Below, piece by piece: positions 14,666 to 23,851 of a stretch of 64,000 nt of DNA. Source of the DNA: Lachnospiraceae bacterium (GTDB lineage Bacteria > Bacillota > Clostridia > Lachnospirales > Lachnospiraceae). The DNA lies in contig JAEETA010000006.1 in assembly GCA_016286555.1 (NCBI GenBank), positions 1-64,000 on the forward strand, in the 5' to 3' direction. A program made the translations under genes and the position numbers. How positions within the stretch are numbered: position 1 is the stretch's first letter; every line of letters begins with the position of its first letter. Below the pieces are notes generated by a model. The model was not told where the DNA came from. It saw only the letters and a list, made by a program, of their open reading frames with translations, and did no database searches.

Positions 14666-16717
14666 ATGAGCGAGAACAACAGTGAAAAGTCCTGTTCCGC
14701 TTTCCTGAAAGGCCTGGCCAGCTGGTTTGGCTTTGAGCGGAATTCCAATTATGTTCGCAATTATTTTGCGGATGTCAATGTGCATACCTCTGTCTACATG
14801 TCCTTTATCATCCTGGGCCTTGAGATCTATGTCATGTATTACAAGCTCAGTAAGGCCTTTGATGCGGGGCTTGTCCTGAAGGGCTTCACGCTGTATCGGG
14901 AAGGGGAGAAGTACAAGACACTGTTTAAGGTGCTGAAGGACAACCTCCTGCTTTCCGCCGTGGCGCTGGTGATGCTGCTCTTTGCGGCCTATTACCGTAA
15001 GAACGCCCACAGCGGAGATCAGAAGCTCCGCAGGAAACTCACAGTCTTCAGCTTCCTGCTGGACATAGTTTTTTCCTACATTTGCCTGTACTTCGGATTT
15101 GTGACCTCCAGGTCCGATTATGAGAAGGGCAATCAGATCCTGACCTTTGTGACCATGATCCTGTTCGTGGCCTGTCTGCTGATCTGGAGCCCCTACGCAT
15201 CCACGGTGATCCTGGCGGTGATCTTCTGGTGCTTCCTGAGGTTCGGTGTGGATTATTTCGCACTGACCTCCGTGAACGGGTCCAACGGCGATCGGATCAA
15301 TTATGCCACCTTCTTTATCTCCCTTTTGATGGTGAGCTTCAGCATTTACCATCAGCGAAAAGCGGAGGCCATCAAGGACGAATCCCTGGAGTCCGCCAAC
15401 CGCATCCTGAAAAAGATGACGGTAACGGACGATCTGACGGGGATCTCCAACATGAGCAATTTTGTCTACGAAGCGAAGCAGGAGCTGGCGGATCCCGAGA
15501 CGGATCCCAAGTCTCTGGTATTTCTCTTCGTTGACATTTCGAACTTTGGTAATTTCAACGACAAGTACGGCTACGAGGAGGGCAACAAGCTGCTGCGCAG
15601 GACCGCTGAGATCCTGACGGAAGCCTTCCCGAGCAGCCTGGTGGCGAGACAGTCCGACGACCATTTCGTGGTGCTGACGGAGACTGCAAACGTAAAGCAG
15701 CTGGACGTGGTGAAGGAACGGATCCGCGAGGGCTACACCGACATCCGTCTGGGACTGAAGGCCGGTGGCTACTATCCCGCAGACAGGGAGACGGATCCCA
15801 ACATCGCCTGCGACAGAGCCCGCTACGCTTCCACCACCATCAAGAAGCAGTTTGACGATGACTATGCGGTATACGATGAGACCATGGCGGACAGTTTCGC
15901 CCGGAGACAGTACATCATCAACAACCTGGACACCGCCATCGAGAACGGTTACATCAGGCCCTATTACCAACCGGTGGTCTGGGCGGAAAATCATAAACTC
16001 TGCGGCTTTGAGGCTCTGGCCCGCTGGATCGATCCCGACCATGGCTTCATGTCCCCCGGGGACTTCATTCCCATCCTGGAGGAATACAGACAGATCTACA
16101 AGCTGGATCTGGCCATCATGCGCAGCGCCCTTGCGGACATCAAAAGGTCCATGGATATGGGATTCCCCGGGATCCCCGTTTCCCTGAATTTCTCCCGTGT
16201 GGACTTTGAACGTGCCGGTCTGGTGGGAGAGCTGGAGAGCGCCATCCGGGATGCCGGCATCCCCAGAGAGCTGATCCATGTGGAGGTGACGGAGAGTACC
16301 TTAAGCCAGTATCAGAGCAGGATGCATGAGACCCTGACGGAACTTCACGACAAGGGCTATGCCATCTGGCTGGACGATTTCGGCTCCGGATATTCCGCAC
16401 TGAATGTGCTGAAGGATTTCGCCTTTGATGTGATGAAGATCGACATGATCTTCCTGAAGGGCTTTGAATCCAATCCCAAGTGCCGCGTTGTGCTGAAAAA
16501 TGTGGTGGATCTGGCCGGCGCCGTTTCCATGCGCACCCTGACGGAGGGCGTGGAAACAAAGGAGCAGGCTGAATACTTAAGGAGCATCGGCTGCGAGAGA
16601 TTGCAGGGATACCTGTTCGGCAAGCCCATGCCCTTTGAAGAAGCAACGCAGAAGATCTCGGACGGCACCCTGGTGGTGTCGGAGGAACTGATGATCCCCG
16701 GGACGGATGCGAAATAA
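14666..16717 (+). CDS. Membrane GGDEF(degenerate)-EAL protein, probable c-di-GMP phosphodiesterase
   Basis: A 683-residue protein starting MSENNSEKSCSAFLKG after GGGAGGAAGG. Residues ~40-230 hold about six membrane helices. The GGDEF domain (~250-400) has SDDHF (330-334) in place of GGDEF, so cyclase activity is unlikely. The EAL domain (~420-670) keeps the essential residues: E449-A-L in GFEALARW, the Asn of VSLNFSR, EVTES, DD at 570-571 in LDDFGSGYS, KIDMIFLKG, TEGVET and LQGYLFGKP, so it should hydrolyse cyclic di-GMP. A TATAAT at 14627-14632 could be its -10 box, though no good -35 is seen. It and the next lipoprotein gene separate hemZ from hisS, normally neighbours. Confidence 0.88.
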   Translation: MSENNSEKSCSAFLKGLASWFGFERNSNYVRNYFADVNVHTSVYMSFIILGLEIYVMYYKLSKAFDAGLVLKGFTLYREGEKYKTLFKVLKDNLLLSAVALVMLLFAAYYRKNAHSGDQKLRRKLTVFSFLLDIVFSYICLYFGFVTSRSDYEKGNQILTFVTMILFVACLLIWSPYASTVILAVIFWCFLRFGVDYFALTSVNGSNGDRINYATFFISLLMVSFSIYHQRKAEAIKDESLESANRILKKMTVTDDLTGISNMSNFVYEAKQELADPETDPKSLVFLFVDISNFGNFNDKYGYEEGNKLLRRTAEILTEAFPSSLVARQSDDHFVVLTETANVKQLDVVKERIREGYTDIRLGLKAGGYYPADRETDPNIACDRARYASTTIKKQFDDDYAVYDETMADSFARRQYIINNLDTAIENGYIRPYYQPVVWAENHKLCGFEALARWIDPDHGFMSPGDFIPILEEYRQIYKLDLAIMRSALADIKRSMDMGFPGIPVSLNFSRVDFERAGLVGELESAIRDAGIPRELIHVEVTESTLSQYQSRMHETLTELHDKGYAIWLDDFGSGYSALNVLKDFAFDVMKIDMIFLKGFESNPKCRVVLKNVVDLAGAVSMRTLTEGVETKEQAEYLRSIGCERLQGYLFGKPMPFEEATQKISDGTLVVSEELMIPGTDAK

Positions 16718-16730
16718 GGATGTTTTTGCA

Positions 16731-17999
16731 ATGAAAAAAGGAACTCGAACAATGGCTGCGCTGCTGGCGGCATTGCTCCTGACAGGCTGCGGCGGGCAGA
16801 CTTCTTCCCTGACGGACGGGGACGAGACGGATGCACAGGCGGAATTCCTGGATTCCCTGAGTGCCGCTGCGGAAGAGGGGACGGACACTTTAGGCAGTTC
16901 CGTCTACAGCTTCCAGATCTCCATCGGCGGTAAGATCTATACCTTCCCCATGATGGGCAAGGAACTGACGGAGCTGGGATGGGAGCAGGTGACGCCTCTG
17001 GACGCCCTGGGAGCCCATTATTTCCGGCAGGTGACCTATCGGAATGCGCAGGGCGCGGAACTGGATTTTATCCTCTACAACAGAGCGGACAGTGAGGTCC
17101 TACTGGCCAATACCATCGTGGAAGGCTATGCCTACACCGCAGCTGCGGACACGGATGGAAAGCTGGATGTGATTTTTCCCGGCGGATTTCTCCCCGGCTC
17201 GTCCAAAGCGGAAGAAATGCGGCCCCTTTACGGTGAGCCCACGGAGGAGCTGGAGACCGAAGACGGCCTGACCACGTGGCGCTACGAATACAGTGAGCTC
17301 ATTTACACGGAGGTGTCCTTCCGGGACGGCGTTCTGGAAAATATGACTTCCGGCTGTATCGGAGTACTGCCCAACGGCTACAACATCACCAGGCTGAACG
17401 TCAAGGGCGACGAGCCCGATTATGTGAAGGATTACAAAGCTCCCACTGCTTTTGCGGGAGATCCTTTCTCCTACATCTACGAGCTGGAAGGCAGTTACTA
17501 CCGTCTCCGGACACCGCTGAAGTCACTGCTGGAAAACGGCTGGGAGATCAAGGAGAAAAAGGGGAATGACTGTGCAGGAAATGCTTCCTCCTTCATCACC
17601 CTGTTCCTGCAAAACGGGACGGAGACGGATCCGTCCACGGGGCAGGAAGAGCCTGTGGGCCTCCTGCTGGATATGACGGTGTATAATGAGGACGGCTTCA
17701 TTCAGCCCCTGGAGAACTGCCTGGTGGAGGACCTGTATCTGTATGATTACGGGGAGTCCGCAGAGGGCGCCGGAGAAACCATCTCCGCATCCCTGGAGGG
17801 CGGCATTACCCTGGGGATGAGCGCCGATGAAGTTATGAGCATCCTGACGGGGCTGGGAGTGACACCTGTGTCGGAAGAAAGCGGTTCCTTCCTGTATTAC
17901 CGGGTGGAGGATCCGAAGAATCCGAAAAACGGGTATCTTCTCTGTTTCTCGGAAGCGGGACTGTCCTCCATGGAAGTGTTGAAGACCTACGGAGACTGA
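16731..17999 (+). CDS. Putative lipoprotein, unknown function
   Basis: A 422-residue protein starting MKKGTRTMAALLAALLLTGC, a lipoprotein signal with lipobox LLTGC, so it should be anchored on the outer membrane face. AAGGA lies ~11 bases upstream. The mature part has two or three similar beta-rich modules; the last begins GGITLGMSADEVMSILTGLG and ends FSEAGLSSMEVLKTYGD. Comparable short modules with a GMS-x-[DE]-x-[VL] turn occur in many Lachnospiraceae lipoproteins, including the one at 40135-40776. I do not recognise an enzyme domain. It follows the EAL gene by 13 bases, so it probably shares its transcript. Confidence 0.75.
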   Translation: MKKGTRTMAALLAALLLTGCGGQTSSLTDGDETDAQAEFLDSLSAAAEEGTDTLGSSVYSFQISIGGKIYTFPMMGKELTELGWEQVTPLDALGAHYFRQVTYRNAQGAELDFILYNRADSEVLLANTIVEGYAYTAAADTDGKLDVIFPGGFLPGSSKAEEMRPLYGEPTEELETEDGLTTWRYEYSELIYTEVSFRDGVLENMTSGCIGVLPNGYNITRLNVKGDEPDYVKDYKAPTAFAGDPFSYIYELEGSYYRLRTPLKSLLENGWEIKEKKGNDCAGNASSFITLFLQNGTETDPSTGQEEPVGLLLDMTVYNEDGFIQPLENCLVEDLYLYDYGESAEGAGETISASLEGGITLGMSADEVMSILTGLGVTPVSEESGSFLYYRVEDPKNPKNGYLLCFSEAGLSSMEVLKTYGD

Positions 18000-18092
18000 G
18001 TCGGGGATCCGGAGCAGTTCTCATTTGAACAACGATGAAAAAATGATCGAAGACCCGATCGCGCAGACCGGGTGAAGAAAGGACGTAAGACT

Positions 18093-19352
18093 ATGGCAAT
18101 GAACAAGAAACCCACCACCGGAATGAGAGACATCCTTCCGGAGGAAATGCGGATCCGCCAGTATGTGATGCAGGTGATCCGTGAGACCTATGCGGGCTTT
18201 GGTTTTACCCAGATCGAGACTCCCTGTGTGGAGTCCATCGGGAACCTGACCAGTAAGCAGGGCGGCGACAACGAGAAACTGATCTTCAAGATCTTAAAGC
18301 GCGGCGAGAAGCTGAATGTGAAGGATGCCGTCAGTGAGGAAGAAGTGACGGACGGTGGTCTGCGTTATGACCTGACAGTGCCCCTGGTCAGATATTATTC
18401 CAACAATTCCGCATCTCTTCCCAGCCCCTTCAAGGCGCTGCAGATGGGAAATGTATGGCGTGCGGATCGTCCCCAGAAGGGCAGATACCGTCAGTTCATG
18501 CAGTGCGACATCGATATCTTCGGTGAGCCCTCCAACCTGGCGGAGATCGAGCTGATCCTGGCCACCACCACCACCCTGGGAAAGCTGGGATTCAAGGGCT
18601 TCGAAATCCGTATCAATGAGCGCCGGATCCTGAAGGCCATGGCAGCCTACAGCGGCTTCCCTGAGGACAGCTACGACAGCGTCTTCATCACCATGGACAA
18701 GATGGACAAGATCGGTGCGGAGGGCGTTCGTGCGGAACTCCTGGAGAATGGCTTTGCCGCAGAAGCTGCGGACAAGTACCTGAACCTTTTCGCACAGATG
18801 GAGCAGGCACAGGATAAACTGGGCTTCCTGGCAGGAGAACTGGGAGAGTTCCTGGATCCCGAGGTTCACACCAATCTGCGGGAGATCATCGATTCCGTGG
18901 AAGCTACCAAGAGTGCACAGTTTGACATGGTTTTCGATGCCACCCTGGTCCGTGGCATGGGATATTACACCGGCACCATTTTTGAGATCGCCATTCCTGA
19001 GTTTGGCGGCAGCTGCGGTGGCGGCGGCAGATATGACAAGATGGTCGGAAAGTTCACCGGGCAGGATGTTCCCGCCTGCGGCTTTTCCATCGGTTTTGAG
19101 CGCATTATCCTGCTGCTGACCGAGAGCGGATTCCGGGTGCCCGGCGCTTCCGAGAAGATTGCCTTCCTCATCGAGAAGGGCATCGGCGGAGAGAGACTTT
19201 GCGGCATCATCGCCGAGGCACAGAAGCTCCGTTCGGAGGGTAAGCAGGTCCTGATGACCCGCATGATGAAGAATCGTAAGTTCCAGAAGGAGCAGCTCCA
19301 GAAGGAAGGATATGAGGATATCCGGGACTGCTTCCTGGAGGCTTTGAAATAA
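18093..19352 (+). CDS. hisS: Histidine-tRNA ligase
   Basis: A 419-residue class II aminoacyl-tRNA synthetase starting MAMNKKPTTGMRDILPEEMR. The start at 18093 has AGAAAGGA upstream; a longer frame from 18072 is less likely. Motifs: TGMRDILPEE at the N-terminus, YDLTVPLVRYYSNN, motif 2 QMGNVWRADRPQKGRYRQF, the histidine-binding SCGGGGRYDKMVG and motif 3 GFSIGFERIILLL, then a short anticodon-binding domain. Length is normal for HisRS. It pairs with aspS 37 bases downstream, the usual hisS-aspS order in Firmicutes. No T-box is seen upstream. Confidence 0.95.
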   Translation: MAMNKKPTTGMRDILPEEMRIRQYVMQVIRETYAGFGFTQIETPCVESIGNLTSKQGGDNEKLIFKILKRGEKLNVKDAVSEEEVTDGGLRYDLTVPLVRYYSNNSASLPSPFKALQMGNVWRADRPQKGRYRQFMQCDIDIFGEPSNLAEIELILATTTTLGKLGFKGFEIRINERRILKAMAAYSGFPEDSYDSVFITMDKMDKIGAEGVRAELLENGFAAEAADKYLNLFAQMEQAQDKLGFLAGELGEFLDPEVHTNLREIIDSVEATKSAQFDMVFDATLVRGMGYYTGTIFEIAIPEFGGSCGGGGRYDKMVGKFTGQDVPACGFSIGFERIILLLTESGFRVPGASEKIAFLIEKGIGGERLCGIIAEAQKLRSEGKQVLMTRMMKNRKFQKEQLQKEGYEDIRDCFLEALK

Positions 19353-19389
19353 AATACTGCCCCGATACGGGCTTGGAGGAATAAGTATT

Positions 19390-21186
19390 ATGGAAAAACT
19401 GACGCAATCAAGAACACACAACTGCGGAGAGCTGCGCCTGTCCGATGCGGGCAAGCAGGTAACCCTCTCCGGATGGCTGGAGAACAGCAGAGAGGTAGGC
19501 GGCAATCTGGTCTTCCTCATTCTGAGAGACTTCTACGGCACCACCCAGCTGGTGGCTGAGACTCCCGAGATGGTAGCCGCATTCAAGGGCATTACCAAGG
19601 AGTCCACCGTTACCGTGACCGGTACCGTCCGGGAGCGCAGCAACAAGAATCCCAAGATCGCAACCGGCGACATCGAAGTGATTCCCGACAGTGTTGTCGT
19701 TTTGGGCAGAAACCGCAATCCAGAGCTTCCTTTCGAGATCAACCACAGCAAGGACGCAGATGAGTCCACCCGTTTGAAGTATCGTTATCTGGATCTGCGC
19801 AACCCTGAGGTGAAGAGCAATATCGTGCTGCGCAGCAAGGTGGTTTCCGCTCTGCGCCGCGCTATGGAGCAGGAGGGCTTTCTGGAGATCTCCACACCCA
19901 TTTTGACCGCATCTTCTCCCGAGGGTGCAAGAGACTATCTGGTACCTGCCAGAAAGCATCCGGGCAAGTTTTATGCACTGCCTCAGGCGCCTCAGCAGTT
20001 TAAGCAGCTCCTGATGACTTCCGGCTTCGACCGTTACTTCCAGATCGCACCCTGCTTCCGTGACGAGGATGCCAGAGGCGACCGTACCCCCGGCGAGTTC
20101 TATCAGCTGGATATGGAGATGGCTTTCGCAGACCAGGATGATGTGCTGGGTGTTCTGGAGCGCGTTCTGGTGCCCATCTTCCAGGAGTTCGGCATCTACA
20201 AGAGGGTGACTCCCGCGCCTTTCAGACGCATCGCATACAATGACGCCATGGAAAAATACGGCACGGACAAGCCCGACCTGCGCATCGATCTGATCCTTCA
20301 GAATGTGACGGATCTTCTGTCCGGTATCGGCTTTGATCCTTTCACCGGCAACACGGTGGAGGCAGTGGTGGTAGACGGATTTACCGCAACCAGAAAGCAG
20401 ATCGATCAGCTCTGCGCAGATGTGGAAGTGCAGACCGCTCAGAAGACCTACTGGTTCCGCCTGGATGAGAACGGCGAGATCGTAGGCGGTATCTCCAAAT
20501 TCGTGCAGCCCATCAAGGATCAGGTCATCTCTGCCCTGAATCTGAAGCCCGGCTGCTTCGTGGGTCTTGCTGCGGGCAAGAAGGCAGTGGCACAGAAGAC
20601 TGCAGGCGTGCTCCGCTCCAAACTGGGCATCCTTTGTCCCGAGCATATGGACAAGGAACAGTACCAGATGTGCTGGATCGTGGACTTCCCCATGTATGAG
20701 ATCGGTGAAGAGTCCGGCGAGCTGGAGTTCTGCCACAATCCTTTCTCCATGCCCAACGGCGGTCTGGAGATCCTGGAGAAGGCGGCTGCAGGCGAGGTGG
20801 ATCCCCTGTCCATCACCGCATTCCAGTATGACCTGGTGATCAACGGTTATGAGTCCGCTTCCGGTGCTGTAAGAAACCACGATCCCGAGATCATGGTGAA
20901 GGCATTCGAGCTGGTACGCCTGGGCGAGGCCGATGTGAAGGCAAAGTTCCCCGCAATGTACAACGCATTTACCTACGGCGCTCCTACCCACGCAGGTGCT
21001 GCACCCGGCGTGGACCGTATGATCATGCTGCTGACGGGCGAAGAGTCCATCCGTGAGGTCATCACCTTCCCCATGAACAAGAATGCGCAGGATCTGATGA
21101 TGAGCGCTCCTTCCGAGGTGACGGACGCTCAGCTCAAGGAGCTTCATCTGCTTTGCACCGAAAAGGAAGAAGATGTTGAAGAATAA
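19390..21186 (+). CDS. aspS: Aspartate-tRNA ligase
   Basis: A 598-residue bacterial-type AspRS starting MEKLTQSRTHNCGELRLSDA after GGAGGAATAAG. An N-terminal OB fold (~15-105) with VTLSGWLENSREVGGNLVFL binds the anticodon. The class II catalytic core has RYLDLRN, ISTPILTASSPEGARDYLVP, FQIAPCFRDEDARGDRTPGEF and, at the end, GAPTHAGAAPGVDRMIML. The GAD insertion domain of bacterial AspRS spans ~290-410. Whether it also charges tRNA-Asn cannot be told here. Its last 14 bases overlap the phosphopantetheinyl transferase gene. Confidence 0.96.
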   Translation: MEKLTQSRTHNCGELRLSDAGKQVTLSGWLENSREVGGNLVFLILRDFYGTTQLVAETPEMVAAFKGITKESTVTVTGTVRERSNKNPKIATGDIEVIPDSVVVLGRNRNPELPFEINHSKDADESTRLKYRYLDLRNPEVKSNIVLRSKVVSALRRAMEQEGFLEISTPILTASSPEGARDYLVPARKHPGKFYALPQAPQQFKQLLMTSGFDRYFQIAPCFRDEDARGDRTPGEFYQLDMEMAFADQDDVLGVLERVLVPIFQEFGIYKRVTPAPFRRIAYNDAMEKYGTDKPDLRIDLILQNVTDLLSGIGFDPFTGNTVEAVVVDGFTATRKQIDQLCADVEVQTAQKTYWFRLDENGEIVGGISKFVQPIKDQVISALNLKPGCFVGLAAGKKAVAQKTAGVLRSKLGILCPEHMDKEQYQMCWIVDFPMYEIGEESGELEFCHNPFSMPNGGLEILEKAAAGEVDPLSITAFQYDLVINGYESASGAVRNHDPEIMVKAFELVRLGEADVKAKFPAMYNAFTYGAPTHAGAAPGVDRMIMLLTGEESIREVITFPMNKNAQDLMMSAPSEVTDAQLKELHLLCTEKEEDVEE

Positions 21187-21907
21187 AAACGGTTCGGATC
21201 CCTGCCTGATCCTATGCGGCATGCGGATCCCGGAACTGCAACAGGCAATGAAAGAAGAGCCCTCCGACCGAGGGCTTTCTTTTTCGGAATGGGTCCGCTT
21301 TCTGGACGGAGAGCGGCTGGAGGCGGTTCAGCGCAGGGCAACGGAGAAGGAAAAGCTCCGTGCACTGGCGGCGGGACTGCTGCTGCGGCTGGCACAGGAA
21401 GCGGGATTCGATACCCCGGAAGGAGTGCTGGATCCGGAGACAGTCCTGATGCGTCTGCAGACGGCCGGACCGGCACCGGAGCACCCTTATGTGAAGGGGC
21501 ACCATGGAAAGCCCGCCTTTGCGGACCACGCGCTTCCGAGATTTAACATCACCCATTCCGGAGATCATGTGCTGCTGGCCCTGTCAGACAGGGAAGTGGG
21601 CATCGATCTGCAGGAGCACAGAGGACTGAAACTGCAGGAGACCGCAGATCGCTTTTTCTCGGCGGAAGAGGCCGAAGCGCTGCGCTCTGCCGGAGAGGAG
21701 CGGACAGAACTTTTTTACCGGCTCTGGACCAGGCGGGAAGCCTACGGAAAGACCCTGGGCTGCGGCGTGGTCCCTGTGATGGGAAAGAACTATCTGGATC
21801 CGTTGTCTGAAGACTTTTCCAACGTGCGTTTTACCGACATGGATTTTGCGCCCGGATACAGTCTGTGCATCTGCCTGAAGACAGACCGAGGACTTGTCCA
21901 AAAGTGA
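21173..21907 (+). CDS. Sfp-type 4'-phosphopantetheinyl transferase
   Basis: A 244-residue Sfp-type enzyme that moves phosphopantetheine from CoA to a serine of carrier proteins. Key segments: FNITHSGDHVLLALSDREVG (~124-143), the magnesium motif VGIDLQEHR with Asp145, and LWTRREAYGKTLG with Trp185, Glu189 and Lys193. The usual third acidic ligand (G-x-D-x-E) is Gln147, a substitution also known in some functional relatives. The gene starts inside aspS (overlap 14 bases; AAGGAAGA upstream), so it depends on the hisS-aspS transcript. The DltC-type carrier at 37127 is the obvious candidate client within this window, though it may also serve carriers elsewhere. Confidence 0.85.
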   Translation: MLKNKNGSDPCLILCGMRIPELQQAMKEEPSDRGLSFSEWVRFLDGERLEAVQRRATEKEKLRALAAGLLLRLAQEAGFDTPEGVLDPETVLMRLQTAGPAPEHPYVKGHHGKPAFADHALPRFNITHSGDHVLLALSDREVGIDLQEHRGLKLQETADRFFSAEEAEALRSAGEERTELFYRLWTRREAYGKTLGCGVVPVMGKNYLDPLSEDFSNVRFTDMDFAPGYSLCICLKTDRGLVQK

Positions 21908-22018
21908 TGCCGATGCATCCCTTTTGGACAGCAGTTTTGCCTGACGGCAAATACTGCACTGATGTATCGGAGAAACTGCATTCGCAGATTTCTCCTCACA
22001 AGTCCGCCTATGGCGGAC
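21895..22018 (+). repeat. Four-hairpin intergenic array, copy A
   Basis: Consecutive hairpins: 21895-21930 (TGTCCAAAAG/CTTTTGGACA around GATGC-CGAT-GCATC), 21931-21956 (GCAGT..TTGCC-TGAC-GGCAA..ACTGC), 21969-21995 (GGAGAAA CTGC-ATTC-GCAG A TTTCTCC) and 22002-22018 (GTCCGCC-TAT-GGCGGAC). It overlaps the stop of the transferase gene and ends 14 bases before the ABC gene. It shares architecture with the array at 34692-34792. Confidence 0.8.
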
Positions 22019-22031
22019 AGAAGGATTTTCA

Positions 22032-23822
22032 ATGAGTAATTGGTTGGTTTACATAAAAAAGTATAAGAAGGAAGCGATCCTTGCCCCTCTCTTTAAACTG
22101 CTGGAGGCGGTGTTCGAGCTTTTCGTGCCCCTGGTCATGGGCCGGATCATCGACGAAGGCATCGGCGGGGAGAACATGGGACTGATCCTGCGGATGGGTC
22201 TCGTTTTGCTGCTCCTGGCTGCAGTGGGTCTTACCGTGTCCATCACGGCCCAGTTCTTTGCTGCCAAGGCTGCGGTGGGAACTGCTGCATCCTTACGGAA
22301 AGCGGTCTTTGACCGGATCATGCGTCTGGATTACACCGGCGTGGACCGGGCGGGTACCAACACCCTGATCGCCCGGATGACCAGTGACATCAATCAGGTC
22401 CAGTCCGGCATCAACATGACCCTGCGATTGTTCCTGCGGTCCCCCATCATTGTCCTGGGTGCCATGATCATGGCACTCACCATTGATGTGAAGAGCGGTC
22501 TCATCTTTGCCGTTGCTATCCCTGCTCTGGCTTTGGTGGTCTACGGCATTATGCTTCTGACCATGTCAGGGCAGCGAAAGGTCCAGGGACACCTGGACAA
22601 AGTCCTGGGCAGGACCCGGGAATATCTGGCGGGCGCCAGAGTGATCCGCGCCTTCCATCGAGAAGAGGAAGAATTGCAGAAATTCTCGGGTGAGAACAGC
22701 CTATTGACAGAAAGTCAGACTCGTGTTGCCCGCATGGGAGCCGTCACAAACCCGGTTACCTACCTCATTGTGAACGGAGCCATCATCTATCTGATCTATA
22801 CCGGAGCTATCCGAGTGAACGCCGGTGACCTGACCCAGGGTCAGGTGGTGGCACTTTTAAACTACATGAATCAGATCCTGGTGGAGCTGGTGAAGCTGGC
22901 GAACCTCATCGTGACCATTTCCAAGGCCCTGGCCTGTGGCAAACGGGTGGGAGATGTGCTGGAACTGCCTGTGGAAGAGGAGCCGAAGACCGCAGACGGC
23001 CGGAACGGAGCATCCGGGCCGGATGGTGCACAGGAGACCTCCAAAGTCGCCACGGATTCGTCGAGTGCTTCGGGCGTCCCTTACCTGGTCTTCGATCATG
23101 TGAGCCTGACCTATGAGGGAGCAGGCGCAGAAACCCTGCGGGATATTTCTTTTACGGCCGGGCGGGGTGAGACCATCGGTATCATCGGTGGCACCGGTTC
23201 CGGCAAGACCAGTCTCATCAATCTGATCCCCGGCTTTTATCATGCCACGGAAGGATCGGTCCGGCTGGAAGGCCGGGATGTTTCGGAGATCCCGGAGGAT
23301 GAACTTCGCAGTCGCATCGGTCTGGTGCCCCAGAAGGCAGTTCTTTTCGGCGGTACCATCCGTACCAATATGAAATGGAGCAATCCGAACGCCAGCGAGG
23401 AGCAGATCTGGAAAGCCATTCGCATGGCCCAGGCGGAAAGCGTAGTGCTGGATAAGCCCGGTGGATTGGATACGAGAGTCTCCCCCAGCGGAAAGAACTT
23501 CTCCGGCGGCCAGAAGCAGCGTCTGACGGTTGCCAGGGCCCTGGTGCGGGATCCCGAGATCCTGATCCTGGACGACTCCTCCTCGGCACTGGATTACCTC
23601 ACCGAGAGCAGAATGCGCGCCGCCATCGCGGAGCTGAAGGATACCACGAAGATCATCGTCAGCCAGCGGGCTTCCTCTATCATGCACGCGGACCGGATCA
23701 TCGTGCTGGATGAGGGCGTCACCGTAGGTATCGGAACCCATGATGAACTGCTGGAAAGCTGTGATGTGTATCGCGAAATATACGAGTCTCAGTTCGAACG
23801 ATCCGGAACGGATCCTTCGTAA
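22032..23822 (+). CDS. ABC exporter subunit with degenerate ATP site
   Basis: A 596-residue half-transporter: six transmembrane helices (~1-310, type IV exporter fold) followed by an ATPase domain. Walker A is GGTGSGKTS, the signature FSGGQKQRL is intact, but Walker B reads LILDDSSSALD with Asp in place of the catalytic Glu, and the switch position is Gln (IIVSQRASS) instead of His. This is the pattern of the catalytically weak half of heterodimeric exporters such as TM287/288 and BmrCD (family knowledge). The next gene is the competent partner. A short acidic, Ala/Gly-rich spacer (~325-350) precedes the ATPase domain. Substrate could be a drug, lipid or peptide; not determinable. Confidence 0.93.
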   Translation: MSNWLVYIKKYKKEAILAPLFKLLEAVFELFVPLVMGRIIDEGIGGENMGLILRMGLVLLLLAAVGLTVSITAQFFAAKAAVGTAASLRKAVFDRIMRLDYTGVDRAGTNTLIARMTSDINQVQSGINMTLRLFLRSPIIVLGAMIMALTIDVKSGLIFAVAIPALALVVYGIMLLTMSGQRKVQGHLDKVLGRTREYLAGARVIRAFHREEEELQKFSGENSLLTESQTRVARMGAVTNPVTYLIVNGAIIYLIYTGAIRVNAGDLTQGQVVALLNYMNQILVELVKLANLIVTISKALACGKRVGDVLELPVEEEPKTADGRNGASGPDGAQETSKVATDSSSASGVPYLVFDHVSLTYEGAGAETLRDISFTAGRGETIGIIGGTGSGKTSLINLIPGFYHATEGSVRLEGRDVSEIPEDELRSRIGLVPQKAVLFGGTIRTNMKWSNPNASEEQIWKAIRMAQAESVVLDKPGGLDTRVSPSGKNFSGGQKQRLTVARALVRDPEILILDDSSSALDYLTESRMRAAIAELKDTTKIIVSQRASSIMHADRIIVLDEGVTVGIGTHDELLESCDVYREIYESQFERSGTDPS

Positions 23823-23851
23823 GCCCCTATTTTCTGTTTAGGAGAACTGCC

